Of a DNA stretch of 64,000 nt, positions 36,614 through 47,744 are shown piece by piece. Location: the NCBI RefSeq assembly GCF_026410505.1, contig NZ_JAPMIU010000008.1:122502-186501 (forward strand), written 5' to 3'. The number at the start of each line of letters is the position of its first letter. The first letter of the stretch is position 1. Under the pieces are notes generated by a model. It did not search any database and had not been told where the DNA came from. It saw nothing but the letters and a program-made list of their open reading frames with translations. Origin of the DNA: Frateuria hangzhouensis (lineage in GTDB: Bacteria; Pseudomonadota; Gammaproteobacteria; Xanthomonadales; Rhodanobacteraceae). The position numbers were made by a program, and so were the translations under genes.

Positions 36614-36958
36614 TCAGGATTGCGTGCTCTTGAGCGCAGTGACCACGCTGTTCATGCCATCCGGGCGAAGCGTGAACTGCACCTTCTCGCCTACCTTGGC
36701 CTGCTTGAGCACCTCGGGTGTGGCGTGGAAAGGCATGGTCATGGCGGGCCAGCCGATCGCCGGGATCGCCTGGTGCTGCAAGGTGATGGTGCCCTGCTTG
36801 AGGTCGATGCCTTTGATGACGCCTACTGCTTGTGCCTCGGTCGGCTTGGCAGTGTGCTGCATGCCCGGCATGTTGGGGTCCATCTGCAGCGGACCGGCGA
36901 AGGCCGGCGCGACTGCGAGCGTGCCGATCAGGCAAAGGGCCGGTACTTTCGTCTTCAT
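36614..36958 (-). CDS. cusF: CusF-type periplasmic copper chaperone
   Basis: A 114-residue protein with signal peptide and the CusF copper-binding domain: GVIKGIDLKQGTITLQHQ, IPAIGWPAMTMPFHAT, with the His/Met/Trp ligand set. It lies 3 bp after cusA and probably delivers Cu(I)/Ag(I) to CusB. Confidence 0.92.
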   Translation of the reverse strand: MKTKVPALCLIGTLAVAPAFAGPLQMDPNMPGMQHTAKPTEAQAVGVIKGIDLKQGTITLQHQAIPAIGWPAMTMPFHATPEVLKQAKVGEKVQFTLRPDGMNSVVTALKSTQS

Positions 36959-36961
36959 GGG

Positions 36962-39900
36962 TCAGTCTCCTTGCGGGTTGGGTGAAGCGGTGGAAGGGCG
37001 CTGCGCCTTGCGCAGGCGGCGCAGCACCAGCAGGTGGAAGGCGGCCGGCAGCACCACCATCGACAGCAGCGGCGCGGTGAGCATGCCGCCGATCATCGGC
37101 GCGGCGATGCGTTGCATGACCTCGGAGCCGGCGCCATGGCCGAGCAGGATCGGAAACAGGCCGGCGAGGATCACGGCCACCGTCATGGCCTTGGGCCGCA
37201 CGCGCTGCACGGCGCCCTCGCGGATGGCCTCGTCCAAGGCCGCGGGCCCGGCCTGCGGATCGAGCGCGAGCCGGCGATCCCAGGCCTGGCGCAGGTAGAG
37301 CAGCATCACCACGCCGAATTCGGCGGCCACGCCGGCCAGCGCGATGAAGCCGATGATGGTCGCCACCGACACCGCGTGGCCAAGCAGCCAGATCAGCCAC
37401 AGCCCGCCGACCAGCGCCAGCGGCACGCTGAGCATGATCAGCGCCGCCTCGCTCGCACGCCGGAACACGGCGTAAATCAATCCGAAGATGATCACCAGCG
37501 CAATCGGCACCACCAGCTTGAGCCGCTGCATGGCGCTGGCGAGGAACTCGAACTGGCCCGACCAGGCCACGGTGACGCCCGGCGGCAGCTCGATCTGCTG
37601 CGCGACTGCATGTTGCAGGCGGCCGACGACGGTGCCCAGATCGCTGCCATCGGTATCGACGTACACGTAGGTCGCCAGTTGGCCATCCTCGCTCTTGAGC
37701 ATGGACGGCCCGGCCGCCAGCGTGATGTCGGCCACCTGGCTCAAGGTCAGCTGAGCGCCATCGGGGGCGACGAGGGGTAACTGCCGCAGGGCGCCGACCG
37801 AATCGCGTTCGGTACGCGGATAACGCACCACGATGGGGTAGCGCTCGCGGCCTTCGATGGTCTGCCCGATCGGGTCGCCGCCAACCACGGTGGCCACCAG
37901 CTGCTGGACGCGTGCCTGCGTGAGACCGTAGCGCGCCGCATCGATCGGCCGCACGTGCACGTCGACGTAGCGGCCGCTGGTGGGTCGCTCAGCGATGGCC
38001 GAGCTGACCCCGGGCAAGCCTTTGGCCAGCGTCTCGATGCGGTCGGCCACGTCCTGCAAGGTCTTGAGGTCGGTACCGAGCACCTTGATGCCGATCGGGC
38101 TCTTGATGCCGGTGGATAGCATGTCGATGCGGTTGCGGATCGGCGGCACAAACAGGTTGGTGAGGCCGGGCACCTTCACCGCCTTATTGAGCTCGTCCTT
38201 GATCTTGGCCATCGTCATGCCGGGCCGCCATTGGTCCTTCGGCTTGAACGTGATGGTGGTCTCGAACATCTCCAGCGGCGCCGGGTCGGTCGCCGTCTCC
38301 GCGCGGCCGGCCTTGCCGAAGACATGCGCGACCTCCGGTACCGTCTTGATCATGCGGTCGGTGAGCTGCAGCAACTGGCTGGCCTTGCCGGCGGAGAGGC
38401 CGGGCAGGGCGGTAGGCATGTACAGCAGGGTGCCTTCGTCCATCGGCGGCATGAACTCGCTGCCCAGGCGGCCCATCGGTATCACGGCGCTCAGCAGCAG
38501 CAGGCCGGCGAGCGCCAGGGTCGTCTTGGGCCAGCGCAGCACCGCATCGATGACCGGCCGGTAGCCACGCATCAGCCACCGGTTGAGGGGGTTCTCCATC
38601 TCGCTGCGGATGCGCCCGCGTACCAGATAGCCCATCAACACGGGCACCAGCGTCACGGCTAGGCCGGCGGCCGCTGCCATCGCATAGGTCTTGGTGAAGG
38701 CCAGCGGCGAGAACAGCTTGCCTTCCTGGCCCTGCAGCGCGAACACCGGCACGAACGAGAGCGCGATGATGAGCAGGCTCACGAACAAGGCCGGGCCGAC
38801 TTCGGCGCTGGCTTGGGCGATCAGCGACCAGCGCTGCGCGCCCTGTGGCTCGTCGCCGTGATTCTCCCGCCAGTGTTCCAGGTGCTTGTGGGTGTTCTCG
38901 ATCATCACGATGGCCGCATCGACCATCGCGCCGATGGCGATCGCGATGCCGGCCAGCGACATCAGGTTGGCGGTTACGCCTTGCAGGTCCATCACGATGA
39001 AAGCCGCCAGCACGCCCAGCGGCAGCGTGATCACCGCCACCAGGGAGGAGCGCAGGTGGCCCAGGAACAGCGCACAGACCAACGCGACGACGAGGAATTC
39101 TTCCAGCAGCTTGCCCCAGACGTTCTCGACCGCCGCATCGATGAGCCGGGAGCGGTCGTAGGTCGGCACGATCTCGACCCCGGCGGGCAGGCTGCGTTTG
39201 AGCTCGGTGAGCTTCGCTTTCACCGCGGCGATGGCGGCCTTGGCGTTCTTGCCCGTCCGCAACACGATCACGCCGCCGGCGACTTCGCCCTGGCCGTCCA
39301 GCTCCGTGATGCCGCGACGGAAGGTGGGGCCACGGCGCACGGTGGCGACGTCACGCAACAGCACGGGTACGCCGCTGCCAGTGGCGGTGACGGGTACGTT
39401 CTCGAAGTCGGCCTTGCTGCGCAGGTACCCCTGACTGCGCACCATGAGTTCAGCCTCGCCCTGCTCGATCACCGAACCCCCGTTGGCACCGTTGGTGGCC
39501 TTCACCGCATCGACGAGTTGCTGCACGGTGATGCCGCGCGCGGCCAGCGCCTGCGGGTCGGGCACGATCTGCCAGGCGCGCTCCATGCCGCCCAGGCTCG
39601 CCACCTCGGCCACGTCCGGCACGGTCTTCAACTGGAAGCGCAGGAACCAGTCCTGCAAGGCGCGCAGCTGGCCGAGGTCGTGCTTGCCGGTGCGGTCGAC
39701 CAGCGCGTACTCGTAGATCCAACCCAGGCCCGTCGCGTCCGGGCCGAGCGCGGGGCTCACGTCCGCCGGCAGGCTGGCGCGCACCTGGCTCAGGTATTCG
39801 AGCACACGCGAGCGCGCCCAATACAGGTCGGTGTGGTCGTCGAACAGCACGTAGACGTAGGAGTCGCCGAAGAACGAATAGCCGCGCACGGTCTTCGCGC

Positions 39901-40132
39901 CGGGCACCGAGAGCATGGTGGTCGCCAGCGGGTAGGTGACCTGATCCTCGACCACCTGCGGCGACTGGCCCGGCCAGGAGGTGCGAATGATCACCTGGGT
40001 GTCGGACAGATCCGGCAGCGCATCGATGGGCGTGTGCAGCGCCGCGAACACGCCGGCCAGCGCCAACGCGAGTGCCGCCAGCAGCACCATCACGCGGTGC
40101 GCGATGGCCGCGCGGATCAGGGCGGCGATCAT
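36962..40132 (-). CDS. cusA: CusA-type copper/silver RND efflux transporter
   Basis: A 1,056-residue RND pump. The helix-4 motif [18 protein letters not shown] is of the Cu/Ag (HME4) type and differs from the czcA copy in this window. The periplasmic [20 protein letters not shown] is as in CusA. It exports Cu(I)/Ag(I) from periplasm and cytosol with CusB and CusC. Its start overlaps the cusB stop (ATGA). Confidence 0.95.
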   Translation of the reverse strand: MIAALIRAAIAHRVMVLLAALALALAGVFAALHTPIDALPDLSDTQVIIRTSWPGQSPQVVEDQVTYPLATTMLSVPGAKTVRGYSFFGDSYVYVLFDDHTDLYWARSRVLEYLSQVRASLPADVSPALGPDATGLGWIYEYALVDRTGKHDLGQLRALQDWFLRFQLKTVPDVAEVASLGGMERAWQIVPDPQALAARGITVQQLVDAVKATNGANGGSVIEQGEAELMVRSQGYLRSKADFENVPVTATGSGVPVLLRDVATVRRGPTFRRGITELDGQGEVAGGVIVLRTGKNAKAAIAAVKAKLTELKRSLPAGVEIVPTYDRSRLIDAAVENVWGKLLEEFLVVALVCALFLGHLRSSLVAVITLPLGVLAAFIVMDLQGVTANLMSLAGIAIAIGAMVDAAIVMIENTHKHLEHWRENHGDEPQGAQRWSLIAQASAEVGPALFVSLLIIALSFVPVFALQGQEGKLFSPLAFTKTYAMAAAAGLAVTLVPVLMGYLVRGRIRSEMENPLNRWLMRGYRPVIDAVLRWPKTTLALAGLLLLSAVIPMGRLGSEFMPPMDEGTLLYMPTALPGLSAGKASQLLQLTDRMIKTVPEVAHVFGKAGRAETATDPAPLEMFETTITFKPKDQWRPGMTMAKIKDELNKAVKVPGLTNLFVPPIRNRIDMLSTGIKSPIGIKVLGTDLKTLQDVADRIETLAKGLPGVSSAIAERPTSGRYVDVHVRPIDAARYGLTQARVQQLVATVVGGDPIGQTIEGRERYPIVVRYPRTERDSVGALRQLPLVAPDGAQLTLSQVADITLAAGPSMLKSEDGQLATYVYVDTDGSDLGTVVGRLQHAVAQQIELPPGVTVAWSGQFEFLASAMQRLKLVVPIALVIIFGLIYAVFRRASEAALIMLSVPLALVGGLWLIWLLGHAVSVATIIGFIALAGVAAEFGVVMLLYLRQAWDRRLALDPQAGPAALDEAIREGAVQRVRPKAMTVAVILAGLFPILLGHGAGSEVMQRIAAPMIGGMLTAPLLSMVVLPAAFHLLVLRRLRKAQRPSTASPNPQGD

Positions 40133-41427
40133 GGCTGGTCCCCGGGGCGCATGGGCATCCCCGGCATCGAGCGCGCGCTGGATGCCGGCGCCGGATGGGC
40201 CGGAGTATCCAGGCGCTCCAGCGCGCCGGACAGACTTGCCTCCGAGTCGATCAGGAACTGGCCGGAGGTGACGACCTGCTCGCCGCCCTTGAGGCCGTCG
40301 AGCACCTGCGTGTAGCCGCCGGCCGAACGGCCGGTGCGTACCGGCACGGCGCGGAAGCGGCCTTCGCCTTCAGCGAGGATCACTCGGGTGTGGGTGCCCG
40401 TGGCAATCACGGCCTCGTCGGGCACCACCGGCACCGCCTGGTCCCGCGAAGGCGCGAGCTGCACGGACGCGAACATGCCCGGGCTCAGGACGCCGTCGGG
40501 GTTGTCGATGACGATGCGCGCCTTTTGCGTGCGGGTGGCATTGTCGATGTCGGGCAGCAGCGTCTCGACCTTGCCGTGGAACGTGCGGCCGGGTACCGCG
40601 TCGACGGTGACCGTCACCGGTGTGCCGGCCGGCACCGCGCCGGCCGTCCCTTGCGGCAGCGCCGCTTCCACCCACACGGTCGCCAGGCTGTTGAGCGTCA
40701 TCAGGGTCTGTCCGGCGGCCACGCGTTGGCCCTCGCGCACGTCCAGCGTGGTGACCACGCCGGCTTGCGGCGCATGCAGGGTGATGGCCGTGTTGCCGCC
40801 CGGGTGGGCGGCCCGGATGTCCGCATCGGTCAGGCCCAGCACCCGCAGCCGTTCGCGCGCCGCGGCGCGCAGTGCCTTTGCATCGGCCGATTGCGCCTGC
40901 TGCAAGGCGCGGTATTCGGCCAGCGCGCTGTTCCATTGCGGCGCCAGCAGTTCGGCCAGCGGCTCGCCGGCAGTGACGGTGGTGTAGGGCGCGCGCACGT
41001 CGAGCTTGGTGATCACGGCATCGACCCGGGCGCTGATCGTGGTTGCCTCGCGCAGGTTCCAGGTCACCGTGCCGGGCACCTGCACCGCGGCGCGGAGCAG
41101 GCGCCGCTCGACCGGCGCGGTGCGCACGCCCAGGTTCTGCACGGTGGCCGGGTTGATCTTCACCACGCCCGCCGGGTTGCCCGCCGCCTCGTCGGCGTAC
41201 TTGGGCACCATCTGCATGCCCATCGGCGACAGGCCCGGATGGTCGAAGTGCTGCTGCGGCACCATCGTGTCGTACCAGTAGAGGACTTTGCGGCCGCCGG
41301 CGTCGGTCTTGCCCGTGTTCGTCGAAGCGGGGGATGCGGGCGCCTGGCGGCGGCCCACGACGTAGCCGGCGATGAGCAACATCAGGCCCAGCACCGCGAT
41401 CAGCAGTGCGATCAAAAGCCGTTTCAT
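40129..41427 (-). CDS. cusB: CusB-type periplasmic adaptor
   Basis: A 432-residue adaptor anchored by an N-terminal helix. The heavy-metal-binding domain [16 protein letters not shown] / [14 protein letters not shown] follows, with methionines and histidines as in CusB, then lipoyl-like and barrel domains. It overlaps cusC and cusA at four-base junctions. Confidence 0.94.
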   Translation of the reverse strand: MKRLLIALLIAVLGLMLLIAGYVVGRRQAPASPASTNTGKTDAGGRKVLYWYDTMVPQQHFDHPGLSPMGMQMVPKYADEAAGNPAGVVKINPATVQNLGVRTAPVERRLLRAAVQVPGTVTWNLREATTISARVDAVITKLDVRAPYTTVTAGEPLAELLAPQWNSALAEYRALQQAQSADAKALRAAARERLRVLGLTDADIRAAHPGGNTAITLHAPQAGVVTTLDVREGQRVAAGQTLMTLNSLATVWVEAALPQGTAGAVPAGTPVTVTVDAVPGRTFHGKVETLLPDIDNATRTQKARIVIDNPDGVLSPGMFASVQLAPSRDQAVPVVPDEAVIATGTHTRVILAEGEGRFRAVPVRTGRSAGGYTQVLDGLKGGEQVVTSGQFLIDSEASLSGALERLDTPAHPAPASSARSMPGMPMRPGDQP

Positions 41428-42698
41428 GGGGCATCCTCCGTGCTGGGCAACAGGTAGGCAAGCGCCGCCCACAGCCGCGCATGGGCGGCCAGCGCGTCGG
41501 CGTAGGCCAGCCGGCGTTCGATCTCGTCGCGCCGTGCGTCCAACCACGGCTGCAGGTCGCCACCGCCGCGGTAGCCGGCCAGCGCTGTCTTCGCGCGGTC
41601 GTGATCCAGCGGCAGCAAGGTGTCGCGGTAGCGCTGGAGCTGATCGCCCCAGCCCTGCCAGGCCGCCACCGCGCGCGCCACGGCCTCGCGCTGGGCGCGG
41701 CGGGCGTCCTCATGGGCGGCCTGCACCGCATCGCGTTGCGCCTGTTTTGCGCTGATGCCGCGGTCTTGCCGGTTGCGGGTGAACAGGGGCAGGCTCACGC
41801 CCACTTCCAGCATCACCATGTCGGACAGGCCGGAAGCACGACGGCCATAGCTGGCGCTCACACTCCAGTCCGGATGCTTGGCAGCGCGCGCTTGGGTCAG
41901 TGCCGCCTCGGCGAGTGCCTCGCGGGCTTGCCAGGCTTGCATGGGCGCTTGGCGATCGATCGCCTGTTCCAGTAGTGCCGGCGCGACCGGCAGGCGGCCG
42001 AAGTCCGGTGCCTCGCCAAGGGTTGTCACGGGTTCGCCAAGCCAGCGCTGCAGACCGGCCTGCGCGGCGGACAGCTCGGCCTTGACACCATCCAGGCGAT
42101 TGTCCAACGACGCGGCCTCGGCGCGCGCGGCCAACGCGTCGGAGGCGCTGCCTTCGCCGCCGCGCAGGCGCGCCTGGGTCAGCTTGACGGCCAGGCCGCT
42201 CTCGTCGCGCAAGGCGATGAGCAAGTCGCGCTTGCGTTGCACTGCCCACAGTTCGATCCAGGCATCGGCGATCTGCTCGCGCACGTTCTGTGTGGTGGCC
42301 GCGCGATCAGCCGTGGCCGCCGTGATCTGCGCATCGGCGAAGCGGCGGTCGGCCTCGCGCGCCGCGTGCGACGGAATCGTCTGCGTCACGCCGACCGTGC
42401 GCATGGTCATCGTGTCCGAATCCACGCTGAAGGCGCCCGGCCCGGTGACCGGGTAATTGGAGATGCCGAACGTCAACGAGGGATCGGGCAGCCGGCCGGC
42501 ACGCATGGCCTCGTCGCGGGCCGCTTCGATATCGGCGTCACGCGCTGAAAGCAAGGGAGCTTGCGTGACGCCCTGGCGAACGGCCTGTTCGAGTGAAACA
42601 GGCGCTTCGGCGGCATAGGCGGCGGTGACCGTCACCCACGCAAGGACAACAGCCAGGCCCGACGCCAAGCCGCGTCGGGCAGAAGGTAAGCAGAGCAT
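41424..42698 (-). CDS. cusC: CusC-type outer-membrane efflux channel
   Basis: A 424-residue TolC-family protein with signal peptide (GLAVVLAWVTVTAAYAAEA), LPDPSLTFGISNYPV in the first repeat and SVSASYGRRASGLSDMVMLEVG / SLPLFTRNRQDRG in the second (each given in part). The ATG at 42698 is preceded by GGGAGT. First pump gene of the cus operon. Confidence 0.92.
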   Translation of the reverse strand: MLCLPSARRGLASGLAVVLAWVTVTAAYAAEAPVSLEQAVRQGVTQAPLLSARDADIEAARDEAMRAGRLPDPSLTFGISNYPVTGPGAFSVDSDTMTMRTVGVTQTIPSHAAREADRRFADAQITAATADRAATTQNVREQIADAWIELWAVQRKRDLLIALRDESGLAVKLTQARLRGGEGSASDALAARAEAASLDNRLDGVKAELSAAQAGLQRWLGEPVTTLGEAPDFGRLPVAPALLEQAIDRQAPMQAWQAREALAEAALTQARAAKHPDWSVSASYGRRASGLSDMVMLEVGVSLPLFTRNRQDRGISAKQAQRDAVQAAHEDARRAQREAVARAVAAWQGWGDQLQRYRDTLLPLDHDRAKTALAGYRGGGDLQPWLDARRDEIERRLAYADALAAHARLWAALAYLLPSTEDAP

Positions 42699-42771
42699 GG
42701 AAGAACACTCCCGGTGATCGAGGGACCTCGTGCGCGGCGGCACGAGGGCGCACGCAGTGGCGCGCGCCGGC

Positions 42772-43191
42772 CTAGATCAGGAGTGAGCAGTACAACAACG
42801 TAGTGGGTGGCGGTGGAGCTCGAAGCCGGACGAACCGCTCCGGCACACGGCTCGGCATGGCGACGATGAGCGCCGGCTCGGGCCAGTACACGGGCAGGGC
42901 GGCCAGCGCGCTGGGCGGCACCGACCCCGTGCGTGCGTCCGGCTGGGTCGCACGATCCGGATGGCAGTGCGCCTGGCACAGCGCGCCTTGGTGCTCCGGC
43001 CCCTGGCCCATCGAGGCACAGGTCCCCGACATCGCCATGCCAGCGGCCGAGGCCATCGCCATGGGCGGAGCGGTCGGAGTCATCGCGCAGGCGTAAGCGG
43101 CCAATGCGAGCTGGTGCCACGTAAGCAGCACGACCGCCAGCCAGGTCAGCCGGCGGCGGGTGCGGGAACGGAGGCGGTGCGTGGGACGCAT
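42772..43191 (-). CDS. small Cys/Met/His protein at head of cus operon
   Basis: The 139-residue protein has an N-terminal helix (LTWLAVVLLTWHQLALAAYAC), a Met-rich stretch (PPMAMASAAGMAMSG) and cysteines in TCASMGQG and ALCQAHCHPD, with RLRAPPPPTTLL near the end. It resembles DUF2946-type leaders and parallels the small proteins before czcC and copA. Probably periplasmic copper binding or regulation; function not shown. Confidence 0.65.
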   Translation of the reverse strand: MRPTHRLRSRTRRRLTWLAVVLLTWHQLALAAYACAMTPTAPPMAMASAAGMAMSGTCASMGQGPEHQGALCQAHCHPDRATQPDARTGSVPPSALAALPVYWPEPALIVAMPSRVPERFVRLRAPPPPTTLLYCSLLI

Positions 43192-43324
43192 GCGGCGATG
43201 GTACACCGCGCCGCGGCATGGACCCGGGTCCACGGTTCGCTGCCGCGTTCACGACGTGCTCACCGGCATCCGACGGCAGCTGGAGGAGCATGCGATTGGG
43301 GAATCCGATTGCCCGGAGCCATCC

Positions 43325-45883
43325 ATGCCCGATGCCCGCAAACCCGTGGTGCTGATCACGGGGTCTTCAGGCTTCATTGGAAGCACCCTGGTGCGGCGCC
43401 TTGCGCCGGACTACATGCTGGTGGGCCTGGATCGCCCCGGGTTCGATGAGCATGGTGCGCCTATCGAACGGATCGCCTGTGACCTGGGCGATGCCGCCTC
43501 GATCCAGCAGGCCATGGCGGAGGTAGCCGAGCGAGTGGGCCGGCAGATCGCCTCAGTGGTTCACCTGGCCGGCTACTACGACCTGAGCGGCGAACCGAAT
43601 CCGCTCTATGCGCGCATCACGGTCGAGGGCACGCGGCGGCTGATCGACGCGCTGGATGGGTTCGAGGTGGCGCAGTTGGTCTATGCCAGCACCATGCTCG
43701 TCTACGAACCCAGGCAAGGCCCGAACGAGCCGATCAGCGAGGACTCACCGCTGGGCGCGACGTGGCCCTACCCGCAGTCCAAGTTGGACGCCGAGGCGGT
43801 ACTTCGTGCGCGCCACGGCGCGATCCCGCTCGTTCTGATGCGCATCGCCGGCGTGTATGACGACATGGGCCATTCGCCGTTCCCGGTCCAGCAGATCGCG
43901 CGCATCTACGAGGGTGGCGTCCTGTCCCACGTCTACCCCGGCATGCTTTGCGCGGGGCAGGCGTTTGTGCACGTGGCGGATCTGGCCGAGGCCTTCGCAC
44001 GGGTCATTGCTTGCCGCGAGCAACTGCCGCCGGAGTGGCCGGTACTGATCGGCGAGGCCGAAGCCCTGGGCTATGCCGAGATCCAGAACATCATCGGCGA
44101 GTCCCTGCGGGGACATGCCTGGAAGACCGTGCGCGTGCCGGAGGCGGCCGCCGAGATCGGCGCTTGGCTGGAGACCAATGTGCTGGGGGATCGCGAGTTC
44201 ATCCAGCCGTGGATGGTCGAGCAGGCCAACGACCACTACCTGCTCGATACGCATCGTGCCAAGGATGTGCTGGGCTGGCAGCCCGCGTACAGCTTGCGCG
44301 ACACCCTGCCCACGATGGTGCGGTCGCTGCAGGACGATCCGACCGGTTGGTACAAAGCCAACCAGCTCGATGCAGCGCGGGTGGCCTGGCGCAGCCCGGG
44401 GCGCGAAGCGAGCCATGGCGGCAGCTCGCGCCACGGGTCGAAACAGGCGCAGGGAACATCGCAACCCGATCATCACGCCATGGACCACGACGGGGCGCCG
44501 ACCCGTTGGCCGCACTTGGCCAACATCGGGCTCGGCTTCTGGTTGATGACCACCTCGTGGGTCACCGGCTTCACGACTCCCGCCACGATTACTCGCCGGG
44601 TCTATGAAGTCACGCTGGAGCGGCAGCTGCCACCGGTCGAGTGGCGCGCCGCCGCGTTGACGTTCAGCGACGTGGCCAGCGGCGTGCTGCTGGTGATCGC
44701 CGGTGGCCTGTCCCTCTCCCGCCGCACGGCCTGGTTTGGCCAGTGGATGGCCGCATTCATCGGTGTCTGGTTGCTGTTCGCGCCGTTGGCGCTGTGGAGC
44801 CCGAGCGCCGCGCAGTTCCAGAACGACCTGTTGGTAGGCGCGCTGGCGATCGCCTTTTCCGTCCTGGTCGTCATGATGCCGGGCATGAGCATGGAAGGGA
44901 TGATGGATACCAAGGTCGTGCCACCGGGCTGGACCTACTGCCCCTCCACCGGCGCGCAGCGCTTGCCGATCGCCGCCCTGGCCCTCATCGGCCTGCTGAT
45001 CTCGCGCATGCTGGCGGCCTACCAGCTCGGCCACGTCGATTCGGTGTGGGAGCCGTTCTTCGCGGGCAACCCGCTCGACGCGCGCAACGGCACGGAGGAA
45101 ATCATTACTTCCAGCGTCTCCAAAGCCTGGCCGATCCCCGACGCCGGCCTCGGTGCGGTCAGCTACATGCTGGAAATCCTGATGGCGGTCATGGGCACGC
45201 GGGCACGCTGGCGCACCATGCCGTGGATGGTCACCTTCTTCGGCATCCTGGTGATCCCGCTGGGCGTGGTGAGCATCTACTTCATCATCATCCAGCCGAT
45301 CGTCATTGGTACCTGGAGCACGCCGGCCCTCGTCGCCGCACTGGCGATGGTGGTCATGATCCCGTTCGCGCTGGACGAAGTGATCGCCATGGGGCAGTAC
45401 CTGCTCCGGGCGTACCGGCAAGGCAAGCCGTTGCTGGCGGTCTTCTTCCGCGGCGGCGCGGTGACGGCGGGGGAGGAGACGTCCGCCGACCATCTGATCG
45501 ATCCGACCACCTTCTGGCAGGACACGCGGCGCGGCCTGAGCCTGCCGTGGACGCTGGTCGCGAGCATGGCGATCGGCGCGTTCCTCATGTTCACCCGGTT
45601 GGCGCTGGAGTCGTCCGGCGCCATGGCCAACAGCGATCACCTGATCGGCTCCTTGACCATCACGGTGGCGATCATTGCGACCGCCGAGGTGGCCCGCGCC
45701 CTACGCTTGGTGAACGTCGCGCTCGGTGCGTGGCTCTTCATCGCGCCGTGGGTGCTCACCGGCCATTCGGCCGTGGCGACCGTGGTCAGCCTGGCGCTGG
45801 GTGTGGCCTTGATCGCGCTCAGCCTGCCCCGCGGTCCGCGTAGTCAGGAGCACTATGCCGGCTGGGATCGGTACATCCTCTAG
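43325..45883 (+). CDS. NAD-dependent epimerase fused to SPW-repeat membrane domains
   Basis: An 852-residue protein. Residues 1 to about 330 form an extended-SDR epimerase: VVLITGSSGFIGSTLVRRL (NAD site), VVHLAGYYDLSG, and YPQSKLDAEAVL (YxxxK). A linker rich in His/Ser follows (HGGSSRHGSKQAQGTSQ). The C-terminal ~480 residues are membrane-spanning, with SPW-type repeats near GLGFWLMTTSWVTGF and LGAWLFIAPWVLTG and about ten further helices. The fusion links nucleotide-sugar or quinone-type chemistry to the membrane, but no substrate can be named. It is divergent from the cus operon. The ATG at 43325 is chosen; a longer in-frame start at 43160 would overlap the divergent gene. Confidence 0.8.
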   Translation: MPDARKPVVLITGSSGFIGSTLVRRLAPDYMLVGLDRPGFDEHGAPIERIACDLGDAASIQQAMAEVAERVGRQIASVVHLAGYYDLSGEPNPLYARITVEGTRRLIDALDGFEVAQLVYASTMLVYEPRQGPNEPISEDSPLGATWPYPQSKLDAEAVLRARHGAIPLVLMRIAGVYDDMGHSPFPVQQIARIYEGGVLSHVYPGMLCAGQAFVHVADLAEAFARVIACREQLPPEWPVLIGEAEALGYAEIQNIIGESLRGHAWKTVRVPEAAAEIGAWLETNVLGDREFIQPWMVEQANDHYLLDTHRAKDVLGWQPAYSLRDTLPTMVRSLQDDPTGWYKANQLDAARVAWRSPGREASHGGSSRHGSKQAQGTSQPDHHAMDHDGAPTRWPHLANIGLGFWLMTTSWVTGFTTPATITRRVYEVTLERQLPPVEWRAAALTFSDVASGVLLVIAGGLSLSRRTAWFGQWMAAFIGVWLLFAPLALWSPSAAQFQNDLLVGALAIAFSVLVVMMPGMSMEGMMDTKVVPPGWTYCPSTGAQRLPIAALALIGLLISRMLAAYQLGHVDSVWEPFFAGNPLDARNGTEEIITSSVSKAWPIPDAGLGAVSYMLEILMAVMGTRARWRTMPWMVTFFGILVIPLGVVSIYFIIIQPIVIGTWSTPALVAALAMVVMIPFALDEVIAMGQYLLRAYRQGKPLLAVFFRGGAVTAGEETSADHLIDPTTFWQDTRRGLSLPWTLVASMAIGAFLMFTRLALESSGAMANSDHLIGSLTITVAIIATAEVARALRLVNVALGAWLFIAPWVLTGHSAVATVVSLALGVALIALSLPRGPRSQEHYAGWDRYIL

Positions 45884-46036
45884 CCCCGTGCGCAGCGAAG
45901 CGCTGCGTGCGTTGCCTGCGAGCCGACACCACCGTCAAGCTCTTTAACGCCACCTCGACCGCAGCTGCGTTTGACTGGCGGCTCGCGCGATCCGTGCATC
46001 GCGCCTCATCGACAACCAAGGGATCGACCAAGGCCC

Positions 46037-46855
46037 ATGGCTTTTCTGACGTATCGCGCGGCGCTCGGGCGGACCTTTCGCGGCGCCACCGGCGGACCTT
46101 CCCAACAGCAAGAGGCGCAGCTCATCCCAGAGAGATGGGCGCCTCTGTGGAACGTTGTGGCGGTCGCTTGCGCGCCGGCCCTGCTGGCGATCCTGGAGAT
46201 GTTCCATCCTCACCCGGATGACCTCATGGCTTTGGACGTGCGCACCTGGCTCACCGTCCACTACATCCAGGTGCCGCTGTTTGCCTTGTCCGCACTCGCC
46301 ATCGCCAGGCTGGTGCGCGCTCGCCCGGATCCAGCCGCGGCGCTATGCCGCCTGGCCTTGTTCGTGTTTGCCATGAGCTTCGTGGTGTTCGACACCGCGG
46401 CCGGCATCGTGGTCGGCAGCCTGGTGCAGATTGCACACACCTCGGGTACGCCGATGGCTTGGCGTGAGGCCATCGAAGCGATCTGGACCCATCCCATCCT
46501 GGGTGGCACGGACAGCCCGATACTGGCTATCGCAGGCCGCGTGTCCTTGTCGGTAGCCACGATCAGCGCCGCCGTCTCTCTCTGGCGAGCAGGCCGTCCG
46601 TGGGCTCCACTCCTGCTGCTGGCAGCTTCCGGTTGCGTGATGAACGTTGTCCACGCCCATTCCTGGCCCGGCGGTCCGTTGACGTTCGGTGGTATCGCCT
46701 GCGCAGCCGCCTGGCTGCAGTGGTCCATGCGATCGCCCCTTGCAGAGGCACCGGCCTGCGTCCATCCATTGCGCCTGGCGGTGGCTCGGGACGACAGGGT
46801 GGCAACTATCGGAACCTCCGTGTCGAGGAGACCGCAGGCGCCATCGGTCCGGTAG
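46037..46855 (+). CDS. hypothetical integral membrane protein
   Basis: The 272-residue frame has about six hydrophobic helices (e.g. WNVVAVACAPALLAILEMF, YIQVPLFALSALAIARLV, ALFVFAMSFVVFDTAAGIVV, WAPLLLLAASGCVMNVVH) and a charged tail. It starts MAFLTYRAALG. I do not recognise the family; histidines in helices (HPHPDDL, HAHSWPGG) hint at metal or haem contact, which is speculation. It follows the SPW fusion gene by about 150 bp on the same strand. Confidence 0.6.
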   Translation: MAFLTYRAALGRTFRGATGGPSQQQEAQLIPERWAPLWNVVAVACAPALLAILEMFHPHPDDLMALDVRTWLTVHYIQVPLFALSALAIARLVRARPDPAAALCRLALFVFAMSFVVFDTAAGIVVGSLVQIAHTSGTPMAWREAIEAIWTHPILGGTDSPILAIAGRVSLSVATISAAVSLWRAGRPWAPLLLLAASGCVMNVVHAHSWPGGPLTFGGIACAAAWLQWSMRSPLAEAPACVHPLRLAVARDDRVATIGTSVSRRPQAPSVR

Positions 46856-46917
46856 CAGCGGCTTCAAAAATGCAGGCGCGGCGAGCGCCGAAGGTCACAC
46901 GTGGTCGAGTCCTGCTG

Positions 46918-47649
46918 TCAACCCGAGTCCCGCGGCGCGGCGACCTTTGCGGTGATCCACTTGCGTGCGATGGTCACCACCAGGTTGCGCGCCTCGTGGA
47001 TCTCCATGGGTGCGTTTGGAGCGGCAAACTTGCGTGCGCCATGCCTGCGGTTGCCCCAGCCACCTTTGGGTTGTTGGCGGTGGCGCGAAAGGTCTTGATC
47101 GCCTGTGCATCCACCCATCCAAGCGCAACCAGGCTGTCACGACCACCAAGGTCATGTTCGATTGCTTCGATGATCCGGCCCAAGTTGCTCCAGTCATCGA
47201 GCGGCCCTTGCATGTACTTGAACACGTCTTCGACCACTGCCTCGCGCTGCACCAGCGCTCGCCAGGCCGAAGGTCCGGGGCCGCGACGAGTGGCCATTAC
47301 GACGGCCTCGTCCTCGCCCAGCCTGATCGCAACGATCTCAGCGGAGAGCTTCAATCCGTCCTTGATCGAAGCAAAGTGCATTTTCGGCTTGGCCTGCTTG
47401 CTCCAGGCTGACAGGGCCAAACGCGAGTGGCTGGCATCCGGTGAGGAAGAGCCGCACATAGCCATTGAGATAGTCGACCTCCTGCTGTGCGATGGCCCTG
47501 ACCGCAGCGTGGTCATCAAGCTTCGCGAAGAGTGCTGGATCGAGTCGATACCGGCCGTCTGCAAGGACCAGGGGCACCTGCCCAGGGAAGCTCTGGTCCA
47601 GCTTCTGCAGGCCGTGTTGATCACCACTTAGCTCAACTATCCACGTCAT
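46918..47649 (-). pseudogene. frameshifted gene of unknown function
   Basis: A protein starting MTWIVELSGDQHGLQKLDQ at 47649 can be followed through QVPLVLADGRYRLDPALFAKL and VDYLNGYVRLFLTGC, then it must change frame near 47400 to SAWSKQAKPKMHFASIKDGL, which continues to IEAIEHDLGGRDSLVALGW and FRATANNPKV. A second frame change near 47060 leads to RHGARKFAAPNAPMEIHEAR and a stop at 46918. Together they make about 240 coherent residues in three frames. The gene is broken or the sequence has errors here. I do not recognise the family. It is divergent from the DUF6035-like gene. Confidence 0.6.
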
Positions 47650-47744
47650 GTGCCATCTCCATCCGTCCGGCAGGAAGCGCTTCCAGCTTTGTCGCAAGCC
47701 CTGAGAATGGTGCCGGGCACACTGGAGAAAAAGGAACCCGCGCC

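Noticed and set aside
43745..45640. 631-codon minus-strand frame in the epimerase-SPW gene
   Set aside because: Shadow of the plus-strand gene, whose NAD-binding and YxxxK motifs are clear.
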